A DNA stretch of 64,000 nt from Flavobacterium ginsenosidimutans (lineage in GTDB: Bacteria; Bacteroidota; Bacteroidia; Flavobacteriales; Flavobacteriaceae), in contig NZ_QJRJ01000077.1 of assembly GCF_003254625.1 (NCBI RefSeq), positions 248,001 through 312,000 of the forward strand, read 5' to 3'. The position numbers and the translations under genes were made by a program. Under the pieces are notes generated by a model. It searched no databases. It saw only the letters and a program-made list of their open reading frames with translations, and was not told the origin of the DNA. Positions 32,081-41,118 of the stretch are shown in pieces (within the stretch, counting starts at the first letter, position 1; each line of letters starts with the position of its first letter).

Positions 32081-32436
32081 TTTGTCAGGCTGAGCGAAGT
32101 CGAAGCCTCTTGTTTTCAAATCAACAAACCCGACAGGTTTTTGAAACCTGTCGGGTTTGTTATTAAAAAGCCTCAGCGAGGCGATATATTTATAGAAATT
32201 AAAAAGTACGATCCCAAAGCGAGCTCCAGCGGAGCGACATATATTTCGCTCCGCTGGAGCTTTATATTGTAAATGTTCATTATTTCCTATAAATATTTCG
32301 CTTCTCCGAAGCTTGCCTAAAAACACAAAACCCGAGAGGTTATAAAAACCTGACGGGTTTACTATTCGTTTGTCAGGCTGAGCGAAGTCGAAGCCCTTAT
32401 ATGCAAAATGAGCCTTCGACTACGCTCAGGATGACA
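32081..32436. repeat. Cluster of palindromic repeats
   Basis: Contains: a 27-base direct repeat with core CAGGCTGAGCGAAGTCGAAG at 32081-32107 and 32369-32395 (identical), and its inverted relative GCCTTCGACTACGCTCAGG at 32412-32430; an 18-bp perfect hairpin (32123-32140 with 32144-32161, core CCCGACAGG); a 15-bp hairpin (32223-32237 with 32246-32260, core GCTCCAGCGGAGC); and a degraded copy of the CCCGACAGG hairpin at 32327-32360. No coding capacity; the ORF-like frames here are chance. It separates the CvpA gene from the end of the glycan locus, where the genes are convergent. Confidence 0.75.
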
Positions 32437-32453
32437 TTCATTTTCATAATTAT

Positions 32454-34850
32454 TTAGAACTTTACTTCTAATTTTTCTCCTTTTTTCAAAACAATCTCTT
32501 GTTTTTTATCGCCAAAAATCAAAGTTGTTTTCCCTCCATTTTTAGAAGAAACAATTACTTTTTCTGTTTTTTTATTATTCCACGTCATTTCAATTTCAAA
32601 TCCGCCGCGAGCGCAAATTCCTTTCACTGAACCTTCTGCCCAGGCATCTGGCAAAGCAGGTAATAATCGAATTTCATTTTCATCTGACTGAACTAACATT
32701 TCTGCAACCGCAGCTGCGCCTCCAAAATTACCATCAATTTGAAATGGCGGATGCGCATCAAATAAATTCGGATACGTTCCTCCTCCTCTTCTTGGTTTGT
32801 CTGTTTTCTTTCCGTCAGGATCTACGTAGCGCAGTAATTCACGATACATTTTATAAGAGCGATTTCCGTCCCAAAGTCTCGCCCAAAGATTGATTCTCCA
32901 TCCTTTTGACCAACCAGTGGTTTCGTCGCCTTTTATTTCTAATGTCTTCTTTGAAGCTTCCGCTAAATCAGGAGTTTTTAAAGGTGTAATATGATCACCA
33001 GGGAAAAGTCCGAATAAATGTGATTGATGACGGTGTTTTGGATCATTATCTTCCCAATCAAAATACCATTCCTGTAAATTTCCTTTTTTACCAATTTGAT
33101 ACGGATGCAGTTTTAAAAGTGCTGTTTCCAATTCTTTTCTGAAACCAGCATCCGTATTCAGCACTTTTGAAGCTTTTATGGTTTTATCAAAACATTCGCG
33201 AATCATGGCTAAATCGGCAGTTCCACCATAAAGTGTTGCGCCCACAAAACCATCTGCCAGTTTATATTGATTTTCTGGTGAAGTCGATGGCGAAGTGATT
33301 AGGTTTCCGTTTTTATCCGCGACAAGCCAGCCTAAACAAAATTCGGCTGCGCCTTTCATTAACGGATAACCTTCTTTTTTCAAATAAGCTAAATCTTGTG
33401 TAAAAGTATAATGTTCCCAAATATGTGTACTCAACCACGCTTGTGCCATTGGCCAGCACGCCCACATAGGATCTTCTTTTCCGAATTGTCCAACCGGATT
33501 AGTCATTGCCCAAATATCTGAATTATGAGCCGCCGCCCAGCCTTTATCTACTCCGTAAAAAGTTTTGGCTGTAACTTTTCCTGTTACCGAAAGGTTTTTA
33601 ATAAAACTCAAAAGTGACGAATGCATTTCGGAAAGATTGGTGTTTTCTGCCAGCCAGTAATTTTCTTCCAGATTGATATTCATCGTATAATTACTGCTCC
33701 AAGGCGGACTTAAATGCGGATTCCAAAGTCCTTGTAAATTGGCAGGAACGCCCAAAGTTCTTGACGAACTGATTAATAAATAGCGTCCGAAATTGAAATA
33801 TAGAATTTCGAGATTTTTATCTTCGCTTCCATCTGCGTAACGTAATAAACGTTCGTCTGTTGGCAAATCTGGAGCGGTTGTTTTTCCTAAATCTAAATTG
33901 ACACGATTGAAGAATTTTTGATAATCGGTAATGTGAGATTCTTTTAATTTATCGAATGCTTTTGCGTAGGCGTTATTCAGATTCTGCAAAGCAATTGAAA
34001 CATCGTCTAAACCTTCTGATGCTGGATTTTTGTCAAAACCATTAAAGCTTGTTGCGACAGAAACAAAGATTATCGCTTCTGTAGCATCTTTTAAAGTCAA
34101 CGTTTCTCTAGAACTTGTAATCGTCCCATCAGTTTTTTTAATTTGGACTAAACCAGTAAATTTCGTTCCTCTATCTTTTAAATTCAGATATTTTGGCAAA
34201 ACATTATATCCTGCATTTTCATGAATTGGTGCAGAACCTCTCAATATCAAAATATTGTTTCGGACTTCGACATTTGATTGTAAAAGGCTTTTCAAATTGA
34301 TATCAAAGTTTAAAGCTCCTTTTTGATCGGCTGTTAATTTGATAATCATAACCTTATCTGGAGCCGACACAAAATATTCTCGTGTATATTTTATTCCCGC
34401 CATTTCGTAGCTTAATTTTGAAATAGCGTTCGAAAGATCCAATTCACGATGGTAATTTACTGCTTTTCCCTTTTCAGAATTATTGATTTCTAATGTTCCT
34501 AAAGGCGCATACGATTCGGAATTTTTCCCCTGAACTTTTTTATTCAGTTCTTCTGCCAGTTTGTAATTTTCATTCTGCAAAGCTTCGCGAATTGCTGGGA
34601 TGTTTTTATAAGCGTCTGGGCTCATATTAGCATTTACGGGTTCACCTGACCAAAGCGTAATGTCATTCAAATAAATTTTATCTGAATTGGCGCCTCCAAA
34701 AACGGTTGCTCCCATTTTTCCGTTTCCTAAAACTAAGCTTTCTTCAAAGAATTCTGCGGGTTGTTTGTACCATAAAACATTCTTGGATTGCGCCGAAATG
34801 TTTGTGTAGCAAGACGTGAGAAGTAAGAGGAGAAATGTTTTTTTAATCAT
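32454..34850 (-). CDS. GH95-family alpha-L-fucosidase
   Basis: A 798-residue glycoside hydrolase, predicted to remove terminal alpha-1,2-L-fucose from xyloglucan side chains. Features: signal peptide or lipobox (LLTSC, Cys14), the N-terminal GH95 beta-domain opening LWYKQPAEFFEESLVLGNGKMGA, and the (alpha/alpha)6 barrel with HNSDIWAMTNP, STSPENQYK and DAHPPFQIDGNFGG. These hold the Asn, Glu and Asp residues implicated in the inverting mechanism of the family. Some GH95 members act on galactose instead, but the xyloglucan context supports fucose. Last gene of the locus. Confidence 0.9.
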   Translation of the reverse strand: MIKKTFLLLLLTSCYTNISAQSKNVLWYKQPAEFFEESLVLGNGKMGATVFGGANSDKIYLNDITLWSGEPVNANMSPDAYKNIPAIREALQNENYKLAEELNKKVQGKNSESYAPLGTLEINNSEKGKAVNYHRELDLSNAISKLSYEMAGIKYTREYFVSAPDKVMIIKLTADQKGALNFDINLKSLLQSNVEVRNNILILRGSAPIHENAGYNVLPKYLNLKDRGTKFTGLVQIKKTDGTITSSRETLTLKDATEAIIFVSVATSFNGFDKNPASEGLDDVSIALQNLNNAYAKAFDKLKESHITDYQKFFNRVNLDLGKTTAPDLPTDERLLRYADGSEDKNLEILYFNFGRYLLISSSRTLGVPANLQGLWNPHLSPPWSSNYTMNINLEENYWLAENTNLSEMHSSLLSFIKNLSVTGKVTAKTFYGVDKGWAAAHNSDIWAMTNPVGQFGKEDPMWACWPMAQAWLSTHIWEHYTFTQDLAYLKKEGYPLMKGAAEFCLGWLVADKNGNLITSPSTSPENQYKLADGFVGATLYGGTADLAMIRECFDKTIKASKVLNTDAGFRKELETALLKLHPYQIGKKGNLQEWYFDWEDNDPKHRHQSHLFGLFPGDHITPLKTPDLAEASKKTLEIKGDETTGWSKGWRINLWARLWDGNRSYKMYRELLRYVDPDGKKTDKPRRGGGTYPNLFDAHPPFQIDGNFGGAAAVAEMLVQSDENEIRLLPALPDAWAEGSVKGICARGGFEIEMTWNNKKTEKVIVSSKNGGKTTLIFGDKKQEIVLKKGEKLEVKF

Positions 34851-34862
34851 ATTTGGTTATAT

Positions 34863-34963
34863 TATCCTAACAGGTTTCCAAAACCTGTTAGGTATTTATT
34901 TTTTATCTAAACTAATAAAAAAATCTAGTGATACCTAACAGGTTTTGGAAACCTGTTAGGATA
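34863..34963. repeat. 101-bp paired palindromic element (CTAACAGG type), copy A
   Basis: Two inverted palindromes (each of the CCTAACAGGTTT / AAACCTGTTAGG type) flank an AT-rich centre. The outer ends TATCCTAACAGG and CCTGTTAGGATA are inverted repeats of one another. Copy B at 49821-49919 has the same ends but a different centre. A similar single palindrome lies at 44931-44955. Confidence 0.75.
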
Positions 34964-34982
34964 AAAACCTATAATCAATCAG

Positions 34983-35072
34983 ATGTTCCTATGGAACATT
35001 ATTATGGGACGTTTATTTTTTCATCAACGGATTTCATCCGTTGCTACCGATGAAATGTTCCTAGCGGAACAT
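34983..35072. repeat. ATGTTCC palindromes
   Basis: ATGTTCC-TAT-GGAACAT at 34983-34999 (identical to 21272-21288), CAACGG-N7-CCGTTG-type palindrome at about 35024-35042, and ATGTTCCTAGCGGAACAT at 35055-35072. The rest of the spacer to 35135 contains AATCACT/ACGACTAATAAC words of the TAGTGATTAG family. Confidence 0.65.
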
Positions 35073-35135
35073 ATATCGTTGCGAATTATTTAGCTATTTA
35101 CTGGGGACTGAGGACTAATCACTAACGACTAATAA

Positions 35136-37082
35136 CTATTTACTCACTTTATATTTCTCATTCGCCGTCAGCATTTCCCAATTATCAGTTCTAAATGGCG
35201 ATGCTGGAAATTTTTCTTTATTAAAAAGATTAATTGTTGTATCGTCGTCTGCCCAGCCGTAATGCACTGCAACGGGATTTTGAACATTATCGCTTGAAAC
35301 GATTATTTTGTTGTCTTTAATGATCGCTTTCGCGGAATGAAAAACTTTGTCTGCACCAGCGATCTCGAAACCTTTTAATTCTTCATTATCTGAAGTTGAT
35401 AATCCGCTGCCGATGTTATCGAAAGTAAGGATAATTTGGTTTCCTTTTATTTGTTGAGATTTATAAGTTGGTCCGCTGTGAACTTGTTTTTTGCCGTAAA
35501 TATTATTCATCGCAATCGCTGCCAGACGCAAACCAATGTCTTGTTTGTTGGTTGGGTGAATGTCTTTTGCATTTCCAATATCGGTTGTTACGGCCATTCC
35601 AGTATTTGGCAATTTTAAAGTTTCAGATTGTGCTTCGCGAAGTTCTGCCCAACGGCTTCCTTTTTGGCTGTTTCCTCCAAATTCATCGAAAGTGGATAAT
35701 TGAACAAAATAAAAAGGGAAATTACCTTGTTTGAATTTTGTTCTCCAATCGTTTATCATTAATGGAAATGACTTTTTGTATTCTGCCGCTCTCCAAACAT
35801 TGGCTTCTCCTTGATACCATAAAACTCCCTGCATCGCATAAGGCACTAATGGATTTACCATCGCATTGTACAACAAGGAAGGATAACTGTTTGGCGAAAC
35901 TTCAATTCTCACTTTTACTACGTTGAATTTCCAAAGTCCTTCTAACGGAAGACTCGAATCTTTAAAGTCGATTTTTAAATCTTGCGGATCGCCGTAAATT
36001 CCGCCGCCGCCGCTGTAATCTGTAATTCTTACTGCGATTACGTTTGTTCCTTCTTTAAGAACATTTGCTGGAATTTTGTAAATTCTTTTGGCATCCCAAA
36101 GATTGTTTGTTCCAATTTCTACTCCGTTTACAAAGGTTTTGTCTTCGTCGTCAACTTTTGCTAAATGTAAAGTGGCTTCTTTTTTGGCTTGTTCTGCTGT
36201 TAAAACAATGGTTTTTCGCATCCAGACAATTCCGTCGATATTGCTGATTTGCTGATTTTCCCAAAGTGAAGGCACTTTTATTTCTGGCCAGTTTTTATCT
36301 TGGTAATTTGCGTTTTTAAATTGATCTTCGTTTTCCATTGAAACATCAAAACCTTGTACCTTTTTCAGATTGTCTAAAACTGATTTTTTATAGGTTTCAA
36401 AAATGGCATTGATATCTACGGTTGGAACATCAGCAATCATGGCTTTAAAATCAGGACTATTTTCAAAAGCTTCACGGCTTGTCCAAGTTTCAACATTGGT
36501 TCCGCCCCAAGAAGTATTGATAATTCCGATTGGGATTTTTAATTCTGAATACAATTTTCTAGCGAAATAATATCCAACTGCTGTAAAGTTGCCTACATTT
36601 TCTTTATTTGCTACTTCCCATTTCCCTTGTTTTAAATCGTCTTTTGGAGTTCCGCTTAAATCTTGCGCAACGCCAAAATGACGAATCATTGGATAATCTG
36701 CACTGCTAATTTCTTTTTCAGAATTCATGGTTTTGAAAACCTGAAATTCCATATTCGATTGTCCGCTGCAAATCCAAACTTCGCCAACCAAAACATTTTT
36801 GATCGTGATTTTATTTTTTCCGATAATGAGTAATTCGAAAGGTCCACCGGCTTTTTCTGGACTTAAATTTACCGTCCATTTTCCGTTTTTATCGGCCGCT
36901 GTTTTCTTAATTTGTTTATTAAAATGAATTTCTATACTTTCATTTGCATCGGCAAAACCCCAAATCGGAATTTGCTTGTCTCTTTGCAAAACCATTCCGT
37001 CAGAGAATATTAAAGGCATCCTTACATTAGCGCTAGATATCGCACTAAATATCAATAAAATAAAAACTATTGATTTTTTCAT
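35136..37082 (-). CDS. Sialate O-acetylesterase-type SGNH esterase
   Basis: A 648-residue exported esterase. Features: signal peptide (about 1-19), the SASA GQSNME block with the nucleophile Ser (VWICSGQSNMEFQV near residue 95), WYQGEANVWRAAEYKKSFPLMINDWR, and the DxxH catalytic-type block DIGNAKDIHPTNKQ near the C-terminus. An inserted GH2-like sugar-binding beta-domain occurs around residues 265-390 (ending GLWKFNVVKV). In plant-glycan loci this family removes acetyl groups from hemicellulose; here that would be O-acetylated xyloglucan. Sialic acid itself is unlikely. Confidence 0.88.
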   Translation of the reverse strand: MKKSIVFILLIFSAISSANVRMPLIFSDGMVLQRDKQIPIWGFADANESIEIHFNKQIKKTAADKNGKWTVNLSPEKAGGPFELLIIGKNKITIKNVLVGEVWICSGQSNMEFQVFKTMNSEKEISSADYPMIRHFGVAQDLSGTPKDDLKQGKWEVANKENVGNFTAVGYYFARKLYSELKIPIGIINTSWGGTNVETWTSREAFENSPDFKAMIADVPTVDINAIFETYKKSVLDNLKKVQGFDVSMENEDQFKNANYQDKNWPEIKVPSLWENQQISNIDGIVWMRKTIVLTAEQAKKEATLHLAKVDDEDKTFVNGVEIGTNNLWDAKRIYKIPANVLKEGTNVIAVRITDYSGGGGIYGDPQDLKIDFKDSSLPLEGLWKFNVVKVRIEVSPNSYPSLLYNAMVNPLVPYAMQGVLWYQGEANVWRAAEYKKSFPLMINDWRTKFKQGNFPFYFVQLSTFDEFGGNSQKGSRWAELREAQSETLKLPNTGMAVTTDIGNAKDIHPTNKQDIGLRLAAIAMNNIYGKKQVHSGPTYKSQQIKGNQIILTFDNIGSGLSTSDNEELKGFEIAGADKVFHSAKAIIKDNKIIVSSDNVQNPVAVHYGWADDDTTINLFNKEKFPASPFRTDNWEMLTANEKYKVSK

Positions 37083-37113
37083 ATTTTCTAATTTAAATAT
37101 TTTTGAACCACAT

Positions 37114-37175
37114 AAGTGATATAAGAGATTTTAAGTTTTAAATTTATTCATTTCTAAAATTTACTTATATCACTT
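37114..37175. repeat. AAGTGATATAAG inverted repeat
   Basis: AAGTGATATAAG (37114-37125) and CTTATATCACTT (37164-37175) are perfect 12-bp inverted repeats about 38 bases apart in the gap between the GH5 and esterase genes. No T-run follows the stem; it looks like another word-type intergenic repeat. Confidence 0.6.
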
Positions 37176-37196
37176 GCATGATTTAAAGACTTATTT

Positions 37197-38687
37197 CTAT
37201 TGTAAACCTTCGATTAAAGCATTTAAAGCCTGTGTATCGAAGACGGTATTATTGCTTCTATTTATAATTCCAAAACCGTTATTTCCTGTACTTCCTTCGT
37301 CCCAATAAAAAGGTAATAATCCGTTTGCTTTTGCTGTTTTGACTACCGTTTTTAAATAATATGCTCTCGAATTTAAATGTAAAGTCAAAGCATCTCCTGT
37401 CAAAGTTGTTCTTCGAATTGCTCCAAATTCTCCTAAAAGAACTGGAATTCCTTTGTCTACAAATTGGGTTTTCATCAATTTGAAACTTTTCTCTAAATCA
37501 GCTTCTTCACCCCAACTTGCATTTCGTTCTGTATCTGTTGTTGAGTGAAAACCAACTCCCCAATAATAGAACATTTTACCCCAAGATTCGTCTTTGGTTA
37601 AACCAGCAAAATTCCACGGAGAATAATAATGTACTTCGACCATCATTCTGCCTGTAACTTTATCTACTGGCAATGTAGTCATTAATTTGTTTGTTTTTTC
37701 AATATCTGTAGTTGGACCTTGAACTACTAAAACACGAGTAGCGTTTTTCCCTCCTGTTGAACGAACGGCATCAATAAATGTTTGGTGATATGAAGTTAAA
37801 ACTGCCATTTGTGCTGCATCTTCAACCGCTGGTTCGTTGGCGCTTGCAAAAAGTAAATGCTCATCGAAACCTCTTAAATGCGTTGCGATTTGTTCCCAAA
37901 AAGCTTTTTGTTTCGCATTATTTTCATCTTTTTTAGCTTCGGTAATATTGTTTTCCAGCCAGCCTCCATCCCAGTGAATATTGACCACAACATACATATC
38001 ATTGTCAACACAATATTGTACCACTTCTTTTACTCTATCCAGCCATTCAGTTTTGATTTTTGCTGTTGCTGCATTTTCAAGATTCTGATTCCAAGAACAC
38101 GGAATTCTGATCGCATTAAATCCGTTTGCTTTTACAGCATCAATTAAGGCTTTTGTCACTTTTGGATTTCCCCAAGCGGTTTCGCCTCCAGTTGCTTCTA
38201 AAGTATTTCCGATATTCCAACCTAATTTAATTTTTGCTGCCAATTCAACTGCAGAACTTCCCATTCCTGATGCATCGGCTGCAATTGGATTAGTGTTATA
38301 ACTTGGATATAAACTTCCTGCTGCTTGAGAAACTGAAATTGCCTCAGAAGCAAGTTCACCGCCACTTAGTGTAATAACTGCATTTCGCAGAGCCGTAGTC
38401 GTATTTTCTAAAGCAGTAATTTTTACTACTGTTTGTCCCGATGTTCCAGTAGTCTGACTTAATTTTATCCAACTGGCAGAATTACTCAAAGTCCAAGTGA
38501 CGCCATTAGAATTAATCGTTATTTCAATTGTATTTTCTTTGCTTTCAAAATCAATTTTGCTTGTAGTAGAAGAAAGCGTTTTTATAGTTGGAGGAGTCTC
38601 TTCTTTATCTGAACTGCAAGCTAAAACTCCTAAAAAAGCAAAGCACAGTATAAAGCTCAAGACATAATCTTTGATTGTTTTTTTCAT
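37197..38687 (-). CDS. GH5-family endoglucanase with BACON domain (predicted xyloglucanase)
   Basis: A 496-residue surface lipoprotein. Order: signal and lipobox LACSS (Cys24) followed by the acidic DKEE that often marks surface export in Flavobacterium; BACON domain (about 38-125, WTLSNSASWIKLSQTTGTSGQTV); GH5 catalytic domain (about 150-485). The GH5 core has GWNIGNTLEA, the acid/base Glu in ASANEPAV and the nucleophile Glu in VLLGEFGAI. This is the GH5_4-like arrangement used by BoGH5A for xyloglucan backbone cleavage at the cell surface; the subfamily is inferred. It is the only endo-acting enzyme in the locus and so is likely to start the attack on the polymer. Confidence 0.88.
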   Translation of the reverse strand: MKKTIKDYVLSFILCFAFLGVLACSSDKEETPPTIKTLSSTTSKIDFESKENTIEITINSNGVTWTLSNSASWIKLSQTTGTSGQTVVKITALENTTTALRNAVITLSGGELASEAISVSQAAGSLYPSYNTNPIAADASGMGSSAVELAAKIKLGWNIGNTLEATGGETAWGNPKVTKALIDAVKANGFNAIRIPCSWNQNLENAATAKIKTEWLDRVKEVVQYCVDNDMYVVVNIHWDGGWLENNITEAKKDENNAKQKAFWEQIATHLRGFDEHLLFASANEPAVEDAAQMAVLTSYHQTFIDAVRSTGGKNATRVLVVQGPTTDIEKTNKLMTTLPVDKVTGRMMVEVHYYSPWNFAGLTKDESWGKMFYYWGVGFHSTTDTERNASWGEEADLEKSFKLMKTQFVDKGIPVLLGEFGAIRRTTLTGDALTLHLNSRAYYLKTVVKTAKANGLLPFYWDEGSTGNNGFGIINRSNNTVFDTQALNALIEGLQ

Positions 38688-38723
38688 TTGGTTTGGTTTA
38701 AGTTAAGTGTAAGTCTTTAAAAT

Positions 38724-38752
38724 CAACGCCAGCTTTTTATGGGCTGGCGTTG
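38724..38752 (-). terminator. Hairpin between the GH3 and GH5 genes
   Basis: CAACGCCAGC (38724-38733) and GCTGGCGTTG (38743-38752) form a 10-bp perfect stem with a 9-base loop. On the minus strand ATTTTAAAG follows, so termination would be weak. It may instead protect or partition the transcript between the GH3 and GH5 genes. Confidence 0.55.
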
Positions 38753-38782
38753 AGAGTTTGGTTATTTTATAGCAACAACAAT

Positions 38783-41020
38783 TTATTTAACTGTTACCTG
38801 AATTTCTTTTTTGATGTCTCTAGAAGAAGTTCCTACTTTAATAGTATATTTTCCTGGCTCAACTGTCCATTTTTTAGCAGCAACATCGTAATATGCTAAT
38901 TCTTTTACTGGAACTTTAATGGTTACATTTTCTGAACCTCCAGCTTTAACAGCAACTTTTTTGAAACCTTTTAATTCTTGTGCTGCACGTGTAATTTTAG
39001 AATCTGATTTCGCAGTATATAATTGAACTACTTCTTTTCCGTCTACTTTTCCAGTATTTTTAACTTCAACAGAAACTTCAATTACATCAGTTTGAGCATA
39101 TGAATCTTTATTCGATTTTGCATTATCAAGCGCGAAAGTCGTGTATGATAATCCGTAACCGAAAGGATATAATGGCGCTACGTTTTTAGTATCAAACCAA
39201 CGGTATCCAATCAAAAGTCCTTCAGCGTAATTTACTGTTTTATCTCCAGGGAAACTGTTTGTTGCGTGTGCAGGAGAATCTTTTAATTGTTTAGGCATTG
39301 TCCAAGGTAATTTTCCTGACGGATTTACTTTTCCTAAAATAACATCTGCCAAAGCATTTCCTCCTTCAGATCCGTTAAACCAACTCCACACTAAAGCTGA
39401 AGTTTTTTGGCTCACTTCATTAATATCAAATGGAGCACCAGCAACCATAACTACAATAGTTTTTGGATTAACAGCCAATACTTGTTTGATTAATTCTTCT
39501 TGTCCAAATGGCAAGTGTAAATCTCTACGGTCTGAAGCTTCTGTTTCGTAATCACGGTTTGAACCCGCAAAAATAATCGCCACATCAGAGTTTTTAGCTG
39601 CTTCTACTGCTTCTTTAACTTTTGCTGGATCTAGTTCATCGATTGTAACCGGTCCATTAGCCGTAATATTTCCTAAATTTCCTCTGTTCTTCTTATCGTA
39701 ACGCTCTAAATATCCTTCAGCATAATTAATTTTAATTGATGCAGGAAGTCTGTTTTTAAGACCTTCAAGAGGTGTAACTTCTCTTTTTGTTTTTACTCCA
39801 GCTCCAAATCCGCCAAGAGCATTTTTCTTTGTCGCATTGTTTCCAATCACTGCAATAGATTTTACTCCATCCAATTTTAACGGTAATGCATTGTTTTCGT
39901 TTTTCAACAATACAATTGCTTCAGCGGCAATTTTGTAGGCATCTTGGTAATGTGCTTCGGTTGCAATGCTTCCTTTTGCACGCTCGCCTCCGCCCATTGC
40001 TTTCACTTGGAATAAAACTCTTAAAATACGTTTTACATGCAAATCAATTTCTTTCTCAGAAACTTCTCCAGATTTAACTGCAGCGATTAATTTATCGGCC
40101 AAGAAAAATTCATTGAAAGGTTTTGGTGTTCCCATTTCAATATCTAAACCACTTTTCAAAGTTTTTGCTGTAGAATGAACCGCAGCCCAGTCTGAAACTA
40201 CAACGCCTTTAAATCCCCATTCGTCACGAAGGATTTTATTCAGCATATAATCATTTTCACATAAATATTCCCCTCTGAATTTATTGTAAGCACCCATAAT
40301 ACTGTATGCTTTTGCTTCTTTAACCGAAGCTTCAAAAGCTGGAAGATAAATTTCGCGAAGTGTACGTTCATCAATTTGTACATCTACAAAATCGCGATTC
40401 GTTTCCTGATTGTTTGCTGCATAATGTTTTACACACGCCATTACATCTTTTTCTTGTAGACCTACAATCAAAGGCACCGCGATTTTTTTATTCAAAAATG
40501 GGTCTTCAGACATATATTCGTACGTTCTTCCTCCAAGTGGCGTTCTTACCATATTGATGGCTGGCGAAAGTAACATGTCTTTATCTCTTGCACGTAATTC
40601 TTCTCCTAAACTGGTTCCAAAAGTATGCGACATTTCTGCATTCCAAGTTGCTGCCAAAGCGCCTCCTGCTGGATAATATGTTGCAAAATCGTTTGTCCAT
40701 CCGGCTGGAGCCCAATTATCTCTTGAGATTTCTTCACGAACTCCCAACGGACCGTCGGCCATTTTTAATTCTGGAATTCCTAAACGTTTTACACCTGCAT
40801 TGGCAAACATGCTGTTTCCGTGAAGCATTCCAATTTTTTCTTCTAATGTCATTTGCGAAATCAATTTGTCGATTTCGGCATCGTGATCTGTGCTTATTTC
40901 TTTTCCAACGTATTCTTCGGTTTGCGCCGAATTTGAAGCTAAAGTTTGCGCATCATTTTTACAAGAAGTAAACAATGCAAAAACCAAAGCCGATGAAAGG
41001 AATATCATTTTGTTTTTCAT
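38783..41020 (-). CDS. GH3-family beta-glucosidase lipoprotein
   Basis: A 745-residue lipoprotein (lipobox LFTSC, Cys20). Domain order is that of GH3 beta-glucosidases: TIM barrel (about 48-370), beta-sandwich with KSIAVIGNNATKKNALGGFG, and C-terminal fibronectin-like domain (VVQLYTAKSDSKITRAAQELKGFKKV). The nucleophile Asp lies in VVSDWAAVH; the KHYAANNQE and GGRTYEYMSEDP motifs are present. In the xyloglucan scheme it removes exposed backbone glucose after GH31 has removed xylose. It sits downstream of GH39. Confidence 0.9.
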   Translation of the reverse strand: MKNKMIFLSSALVFALFTSCKNDAQTLASNSAQTEEYVGKEISTDHDAEIDKLISQMTLEEKIGMLHGNSMFANAGVKRLGIPELKMADGPLGVREEISRDNWAPAGWTNDFATYYPAGGALAATWNAEMSHTFGTSLGEELRARDKDMLLSPAINMVRTPLGGRTYEYMSEDPFLNKKIAVPLIVGLQEKDVMACVKHYAANNQETNRDFVDVQIDERTLREIYLPAFEASVKEAKAYSIMGAYNKFRGEYLCENDYMLNKILRDEWGFKGVVVSDWAAVHSTAKTLKSGLDIEMGTPKPFNEFFLADKLIAAVKSGEVSEKEIDLHVKRILRVLFQVKAMGGGERAKGSIATEAHYQDAYKIAAEAIVLLKNENNALPLKLDGVKSIAVIGNNATKKNALGGFGAGVKTKREVTPLEGLKNRLPASIKINYAEGYLERYDKKNRGNLGNITANGPVTIDELDPAKVKEAVEAAKNSDVAIIFAGSNRDYETEASDRRDLHLPFGQEELIKQVLAVNPKTIVVMVAGAPFDINEVSQKTSALVWSWFNGSEGGNALADVILGKVNPSGKLPWTMPKQLKDSPAHATNSFPGDKTVNYAEGLLIGYRWFDTKNVAPLYPFGYGLSYTTFALDNAKSNKDSYAQTDVIEVSVEVKNTGKVDGKEVVQLYTAKSDSKITRAAQELKGFKKVAVKAGGSENVTIKVPVKELAYYDVAAKKWTVEPGKYTIKVGTSSRDIKKEIQVTVK

Positions 41021-41040
41021 AGATAGTTAGGTGTTTTTTG

Positions 41041-41079
41041 ATTTAAAGATTTTTGATTCCTCACAAATCATCTTTAAAT
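41041..41079 (-). other. Hairpin in the GH3-GH39 gap
   Basis: ATTTAAAGAT (41041-41050) and ATCTTTAAAT (41070-41079) are perfect 10-bp inverted repeats with GATT/AATC inner pairing. AT-rich; a weak RNA structure between two co-oriented genes. Confidence 0.4.
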
Positions 41080-41118
41080 ACCGTTAATACTATTTTTATG
41101 TTTGTGGTTTTCTCTTTA

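Noticed and set aside
31955..32326. Open frames across the REP cluster after the CvpA gene
   Set aside because: They run through palindromic repeats on both strands and show no protein-like composition.
32454..34850. Truncated or frameshifted GH95
   Set aside because: The frame is continuous with signal peptide, catalytic motifs and C-terminal beta-domain all in place.
35436..41000. Several plus-strand open frames inside the glycoside hydrolase genes
   Set aside because: All lie antisense to conserved enzymes with complete catalytic motifs, and have low-quality compositions.
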